NCBI GenBank assembly: GCA_943704525.1 | Contig: CALSCQ010001137.1 | Coordinates: 1-12,013 of the forward strand | From: Pigoraptor vietnamica | Lineage: Eukaryota; Opisthokonta; Filasterea | Length of the DNA stretch: 12,013 nt | Direction: 5' to 3' | Shown: piece by piece, positions 7,401 to 12,013 of the stretch | How the letters are laid out: each line of letters begins with the position of its first letter | How positions within the stretch are numbered: position 1 is the stretch's first letter | The notes under the pieces: generated by a model | Database searches by the model: none | Told to the model about the DNA's origin: nothing | The model's input: the letters and a program-made list of their open reading frames with translations, nothing else | Position numbers and translations under genes: made by a program

Positions 7401-8228
7401 ATGGACGCACTCGGAGCGCTTGCTATGGGTGCCGCTGCCGCGGTAGTGCGCAGTCGCTATGCGGCTTTTTTGGCGGGTCTCGGCGTGGGCCTAGTGCCCG
7501 TTCTAGTTCTCGCCGCCTTTCCGCGGCGATTGTGGGGCTGCGACGCCATCATGGACGCGGTGCTGCAGTGCGTGGAAGACCACAAGTTTCGGAGGGACAT
7601 TCGAAAACGGCCGAAGCGCATCATTCTCGTCCGTCACGGGGAGAGCGAGGGGAACATCGATCCCGAAATTTACGCGCACGTGCCCGACAGCAAGATTCGG
7701 CTCACGGACATGGGCAAACTACAGGCGCGGGAGGCCGGCAAGGCATTGCGCGACATTATGGGCGACGAATCGTGCATGTTTTATGTGAGCCCCTTTCTGC
7801 GCACGCGGGAAACGTACGCCGAGATTAGCAAGGCGTTTGAGGCATCGAGTTGTAAAATGATCGAGGACCCGCGCGTTCGCGAACAAGTGAGTGCGTCCAC
7901 ACTTGCGTGCGTCATATACCAGCGTCCCTGTCTTACCTTCTGTTGTTTATACCTCGAAGCATCGACACACGCGCACACAAACACACACACACACTCACAC
8001 TTCCTGTTCGACTCAATGAATGAAACGGAGATGTGCGTAGCGACTGTCGCTGACACTGAAGGCATTTTCCCGCGAAGGAATGCGGCAACTTTCAATTCAC
8101 GGAGCAGTGGCGCGAATACCGCGACCAACGCTACGTGGTGGGCCGCTTTTTCTTCCGGTGGGTCACAACTTTGATGATATCAATCCACATGACTCTCTTA
8201 TTTGTTTGCACACTCGGCGCATGCACAC

Positions 8229-8279
<51 letters not shown>

Positions 8280-8295
8280 TGCATGCACGCACGCA

Positions 8296-8334
<39 letters not shown>

Positions 8335-8819
8335 CGCCCCCTGTCATACATTTTTCACTCCCATCGATTCTCATTCTACGTGGCCCTTTCATTGTGCGTG
8401 CACGCACCAGTTTTCCCGAGGGAGAGTCCGGCTGCGACGTCTACGACCGCTGCTCCATCTTCCTCGAAACGCTCTTCCGCCAGTTCGAGTCGAAAGAGTG
8501 CCACGAGAACATTGTGCTCGTTACGCACGGCCTCTTCATGCGCCTTTTCCTCATGCGTTACTACCGGTGGTCCGTGGAGGAGTTTGACTGCCTCGAGAAC
8601 TTTCGCAACGGCGAGTTTGTCGTGCTTGAGAAGGACGCAAATACCGGAAAGTACGTCCTCATGACGCAAATACGGAGGGGTCCGCCGCCGCAAGTGGCCT
8701 CGGCAAGCGCGTCGTCGCACGTCCACGCGCCCGCCCCACAAAATCGAACGAATCCGACGGTCGCCCGCGTCGTCGCAGACAATGGCGCGCACCTAAAGTG
8801 GCAGCCGTCGTTCACGTAA
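7401..8819 (+). CDS. Histidine phosphatase, AT74/DET1-like (rightward paralogue)
   Basis: This is the second phosphoglycerate-mutase-like phosphatase. Exons 7401-7886, 8078-8157 and 8411-8819 give 324 residues. It carries [13 protein letters not shown] (H79), [41 protein letters not shown] and VTHGLFMR (H228). These are at the same residue numbers as in the leftward copy because exons 1 and 2 are equal in length (486 and 80 nt). This copy keeps the usual GNFQ segment, so it looks the more conserved of the two. Residues 22-40 are a hydrophobic Gly/Leu/Val segment suggesting membrane anchoring, with the catalytic domain behind it. The tail after VLMTQIRR adds about 45 low-complexity residues absent from its partner. 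ATG 7401 (AAGGAAATGG) is preferred because homology starts there; ATG 7332 is an alternative. Introns are 191 and 253 bp with GTGAGT and GTGGGT donors. Confidence 0.94.
7965..8000. repeat. CA-rich tract in phosphatase intron 1
   Basis: An imperfect CA run of about 36 bp lies inside intron 1 (7887-8077) of the rightward phosphatase. Here the transcript carries CA, opposite to the UG sense in the TAF13 introns. Confidence 0.85.
8224..8332. repeat. Compound (CA)n / GCAT / CACG microsatellite
   Basis: Within intron 2 (8158-8410) of the rightward phosphatase, a CA run at about 8234-8276 is followed by GCATGCATG and CACG repeats and a second CA run at about 8305-8332. The acceptor is CACCAG at 8405-8410. 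This microsatellite makes the intron nearly twice the length of the matching one in the paralogue (253 versus 133 bp). Confidence 0.93.
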
Positions 8820-8823
8820 TAAA
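8818..8823 (+). other. Possible polyadenylation signal overlapping stop codon
   Basis: AATAAA begins at the second base of the TAA stop codon of the rightward phosphatase (TAATAAA). If used, the 3' UTR would be only tens of bases. No other AATAAA is seen close downstream. It may be chance. Confidence 0.4.
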
Positions 8824-9040
8824 CATGTGGAATTTGCCTTGCCTTGCCGAAAATTGCGTCCCGATGCGACTGCCATGGTCCAAGGGGGTAAAAGTCATAG
8901 TAGTGCGTTGTGTTGTGTAACAAAGCGTTGCCGACGCAAGGGGTTCAACTCCATACCACATGAACTATGCTAGGCTATACACCGACTCGCTTGCACAACG
9001 GCCCACACGCTTGACAACTCTATACATAACCTTTTATGTC
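8824..9040. other. Convergent intergenic region
   Basis: Only about 220 bp separate the stops of the rightward phosphatase and the DUF726 gene. No coding exon is visible. A T-arm-like GGTTCAACTCC near 8942-8952 has no matching acceptor or anticodon arms, so I do not call a tRNA. Confidence 0.55.
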
Positions 9041-11846
9041 TCACTCTGCCGCGGATAATGGCGGCACAGGCGCATGCTCGTCCGCCTCGCCCTCCTTCGC
9101 CACGGGCGTCACATGCTCGCTCTCCTTCGCCACGGCCGTCACATGCTCGCCGTCCGTCGCCGCGGCAGTCGCACCTTCCGCTTCTGCGGACTCTGTCGCC
9201 ACGTTAGCACTTTCGGCGTCCGCAACACGTGCCTTCTCGTCAGCCGTTGTCGACTGGTCGGCGTCATCCGCAACGAGGCTCTCCGGCGCAGCAATCGAGC
9301 CAACTGCGCTATCCTCATGGGCCGTCGGCGCCTTTACCTTCTCATCAATACCCTTCGCCCACTCGTCGTTCTCCTGTACAGCAGCCGGAATGGCCACAGG
9401 CACCTCTGCCCGTGCGGCAATGCTCGCCACCGACGATCCACGCCGCCGCGCCTCCTCGTCCAACGCACTCTCGTCAAGCGCGTCCATCTGCACTTGAAAC
9501 GGCACGCCGCCACCGCGCGGATGCGAGTGCCCGTGCCCGTGTGCGTGCTTCTGAGCGTGCGAGTGTGCTTGTGCGTCGTCGTCGTCTTCCACGTGCGCCC
9601 AACCCCCCTTGCCACCAGCGGCATTGAAGTGGGCGTCCTCAAACGACAGGTCCGCGCCGTCGTTCGCCGCCTTCACCTCGGGTTCTTGCTCTGGTTCGTC
9701 TGACGCCTTCGCCAGTTTGCGCGCCCTTGCGGCCTCCCGCGCCTTCCGGCGTTCCCTGCGTTGCTCCTTCTTCATGTGACGCGCTTCCCTCTCCGCGGGT
9801 GTGAGGAGCTCGTCAATCTTCGCCTCGACGTCGCTGTCGAGCGAGTCCTCGTCGCTCTCGTCGTCCTCCACTTCGCCCGACTTCGCCTTCTCGTCATCCG
9901 ATTCCTCAAACTGGCTCTCCCCCGTGTACCCGTCCTCCGCCAACCCGAGCTTCAACAGTATCAGCCCCATGCGGCGCCCGTAGTCGGTGTGTCCGCGGAC
10001 AATCGACGTCACGTCCACGTTCCACACGCCGAGAGACTCGCTCCACGTCATCTTCAACTCTTGCTCGCGCAGGTCCGCCGCACTCTCTTCCCCCTTGCCT
10101 TCGCTCTGCGCATCACCAGCGCCGGTGTCCTCTTCGCCGACGGGACGAAGGCCGGCCGCAGTGAGTTCCGCCGACGCGGTGCGGTAGAGGAATTTCAGCA
10201 GCCAGTCCTTGCGACTGTAGCCGTTCACTAGGCGCCCCGCGACGACCGAGCGCGCGCGCACCCAGCGCTCCCCGCCAGCGGGAAGCGGCGCTCCGAAAAG
10301 ATAGACATCGCCGATGAGGCCCTTGACGGGGACCTAGAAGGACACACAAAGTGGCGCGAATGCGTTAGGCGGTAACAAAGGCAGTAAACCCGCGTGCACG
10401 CAAACGGGGAGTACACTGCACGCCTTTTACGAGTGAGAGAGGAAGAAATGAACGGTCACTCGCACAACAGTCCCGCGGCAACAATAGGGATAGCATGAGG
10501 CGACTGAACACATTTTCAACAGAATAGGACCAACAGGAATCAAGGGCTTTGCTCACTTTTCGGGAGGCGAGCTCTTCGAGTGCGTGAAAGATGAGTTTCG
10601 CACCAAGGCTATACCCAAGGAGGTTCACGGGCCTGCGCACAGGGGACGAGTGTCTCGCGTCAGTGTGCGCGCTTCCGTGAAGGCAATAGTATGTGCGCGG
10701 ATCGCCCAAAGAGTAGGGCCTTGTCCATCGGAGGGGCTCAACGTAACAGCAACGCAAACACACACGCACCTGTGCCCGTGCACGCGGCGCGAGAGAACGT
10801 CTGCGAGGAGCTTCCCGGCGTCTGCACGAGAACATTGGGGTTAATTCGGAACCAAGAAGGAAAATTACTTGTGAGCGCGCGAGCGTGTGTGTGAGCGTGC
10901 GTGTGCGCGCGTGTGGGTACTGAGTGTGCTATGTGTGTGTATGACAGCGCAGGACGACGAACTCCCACCTTCCGCGCGGCTCATGCATATGCCCCATGGG
11001 TTGTCGATGATGTCGGCGACCTTAAGAAGTCCTGCGGGCCACGCTATCGCCGCGACTAAGCCAGCAAGCACCGTCTGCTGAATTGCCTGTCCCGCCGCAT
11101 AGCTGCACGCAACGCGAGCACACGTTGGTCCATCGACTCACACACAGAAATCGATGCAGCGAAAAGACAAGCAAACATGCCATGCGAAATGCTAAAGAAG
11201 AATGCGACTGGAACAAATGCGCAATAACAGACGCAGAAAAGCATAGGTGTGCAGGCATCGCACACACGTACGCGCCCGCACGCACCCGATAATTTCGCTC
11301 GTGAGCGTGTCTTCGATGACACGGCCGAGCGTGCGCAGTTCCTTCGACTCCCACCGCAGCGCGTAGCGATCGCCGCTGTCGTTGACGTGCAACCAGGGGC
11401 GCGCGAATGTGTGGCGCTTGTTGCCGAGCCATCCCGTCACGCATATCACGGCATGGAGGCCCGTGGCGCGCCCGAGGTGCTCGAACGAAAATTCCCTCAC
11501 TGTCAAGTTGCTAAAGTTAAGACGCGCGCACATCAAAACGCAGCACACCAGCAAACAGTCCGACAGGCAATGTACCGCTTGTGTGCCATAATGTGATACT
11601 CAAACTCGACACACAGCGCACAGTCTTCAGCGGATTGCGTGCAGACGACACGGAGCACGTGCCATAGGTGACTCCACGCACCTGACCCCGTTCTCCGCGC
11701 CATCTTGAAGCCCGTGAGTCCGCCACCGGCCGTCCCAAACAGCACACCGATAAGCGCCGCGCCGCCCGTCGTTGCGAGAAACGTCGCGCCGCTCGTCCCG
11801 ATAATCGCACCGGCGCCAGCAGCAATCAGCGGTGCCGCGAGGCCGC
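9041..11846 (-). CDS. DUF726/TMCO4-type membrane alpha/beta hydrolase, 5' partial
   Basis: Six exons (11846-11682, 11499-11286, 11102-10969, 10821-10770, 10632-10557, 10333-9041) join in exact phase to give 643 visible residues. In order: a Gly/Ala-rich hydrophobic hairpin (GLAAPLIAAGAGAIIG... GGGLTGFKM), then VCVTGWL-like VICVTGWLGNK, LRWESKEL, LVAAIAWPAGLLKVADIIDNPWG, the nucleophile elbow LLGYSLGAK (Ser at visible residue 196), LFGAPLP, GRLVNGYSRKDWLLKFLYRT and VRGHTDYG. This matches TMCO4 of animals and the yeast/plant DUF726 proteins. Asp in the SRKDW motif and His in GHTDY are candidate triad partners. After about residue 350 comes a long non-family tail: an acidic cluster, a charged helix (about 385-420), a His-rich patch and Ala/Glu-rich sequence with 10-residue repeats. 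The enzyme's substrate is unknown. The N-terminal exons lie upstream of 11846 and I could not place them. Confidence 0.92.
9092..9151. repeat. 30-bp coding tandem repeat in the DUF726 tail
   Basis: Two 30-bp units starting CTCCTTCGCCACGG occupy 9092-9121 and 9122-9151, with about two mismatches and a decayed third copy beyond. On the minus strand they encode the 10-residue unit EHVT(A/P)VAKE(S/G), so the repeat stays in frame. Confidence 0.85.
9529..9573 (-). other. Codons for His-rich patch in DUF726 tail
   Basis: This stretch encodes alternating His with Ala, Gly and Ser (HSH, HAHGHGHSH; eight His in about 16 residues, visible residues about 467-482). It directly follows a run of four Asp. 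Such patches can bind Zn, Ni or Cu, but they also arise by repeat expansion; no function is shown. Confidence 0.75.
10822..10968 (-). repeat. DUF726 intron with GT-rich tract
   Basis: This 147-bp intron (GTGGGA donor, TCGTGCAG acceptor) carries imperfect TG repeats on the + strand at about 10884-10940, so CA in the transcript. It precedes the 52-nt exon 10821-10770, the smallest exon found. That exon encodes the helix leading to the nucleophile elbow. Confidence 0.8.
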
Positions 11847-12013
11847 CTGCAAGGGAGAGGAAGTGGAAAACGTGAAAAGCGTGCGCGAACAGCGTCAGTT
11901 CACGATGCAGGGTCGCGGCGAGTCTCACGTAGCGCAGAGGGGGCCTTCAGTACAGAGAAATTGACAGCGGCCCGAGGCTCCACGCGAAAAAATATACGTA
12001 GCCAGCAAAGGGG
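11847..12013 (-). other. Intron / unresolved 5' part of the DUF726 gene
   Basis: Directly upstream of the exon at 11846 is a strong acceptor (a pyrimidine-rich tract ending CTTGCAG). A possible donor, CTAC|GTGAGA, lies near 11932-11925, which would make 11933-12013 part of an earlier exon. None of its three frames resembles the family's membrane region, so this is left open. Confidence 0.4.

Noticed and set aside
8202-8410. Upstream extension of the phosphatase third exon through a Thr-His repeat
   Set aside because: It is the CA-rich intron read in frame; the CACCAG acceptor joins FFFR to FPEGES exactly as in the paralogue and the family.
8930-8965. tRNA-like T-arm sequence GGTTCAACTCC
   Set aside because: The stem does not pair properly and no acceptor, D or anticodon arms fit around it.

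Overview
This is a stretch of nuclear DNA from an intron-rich, GC-rich eukaryote, most likely a single-celled one. The evidence is six protein genes split by short spliceosomal introns (133-310 bp, usually starting GTGAGT or GTGCGT), ATG starts in good contexts, eukaryote-only families (TAF13, SDE2, DUF726/TMCO4), and CA/GT microsatellites in several introns. I cannot name the lineage. The coding sequence is so GC-rich that long open frames also run through the wrong strands; those shadows are left out.

Layout, left to right, with strands alternating strictly + - + - + -. (1) The 3' part of a Pro/Gln/Gly/Tyr-rich, prion-like protein gene (127-1154, +, 5' end missing). (2) A TFIID subunit TAF13 homologue (3744-1642, -, four exons) whose C-terminal histone fold follows an unusually long disordered N-terminus of about 370 residues. 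(3) SDE2 (4261-5617, +, two exons), a ubiquitin-fold precursor with a GG/KGG processing site and a C-terminal SAP-like domain, needed in other eukaryotes for splicing of some introns and genome maintenance. (4) and (5) Two paralogous, divergently transcribed histidine phosphatases of the plant AT74/yeast DET1 phosphoglycerate-mutase-like type (7133-5942, -, and 7401-8819, +), each with an N-terminal hydrophobic segment, identical intron positions and a shared 267-bp promoter. (6) A DUF726/TMCO4-type alpha/beta hydrolase (11846-9041, -, at least six exons, 5' end not resolved) with a GYSLG nucleophile elbow and a long acidic, His-rich tail.

The exon models come from splice phase and conserved family motifs. 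In every reconstructed gene the phases join exactly. Two of the 14 complete introns must use GC rather than GT donors to keep frame: TAF13 intron 2 and intron 1 of the leftward phosphatase. The rightward paralogue has an ordinary GT donor at the same place.

TAF13 (transcription initiation) and SDE2 (splicing) share one divergent promoter region and the phosphatase pair shares another. Otherwise there is no sign that the genes form a pathway. I saw no mobile element, CRISPR array, tRNA or rRNA. The oddest structural signal is at the left edge: bases 1-41 are an exact reverse complement of 690-730 inside the first gene.
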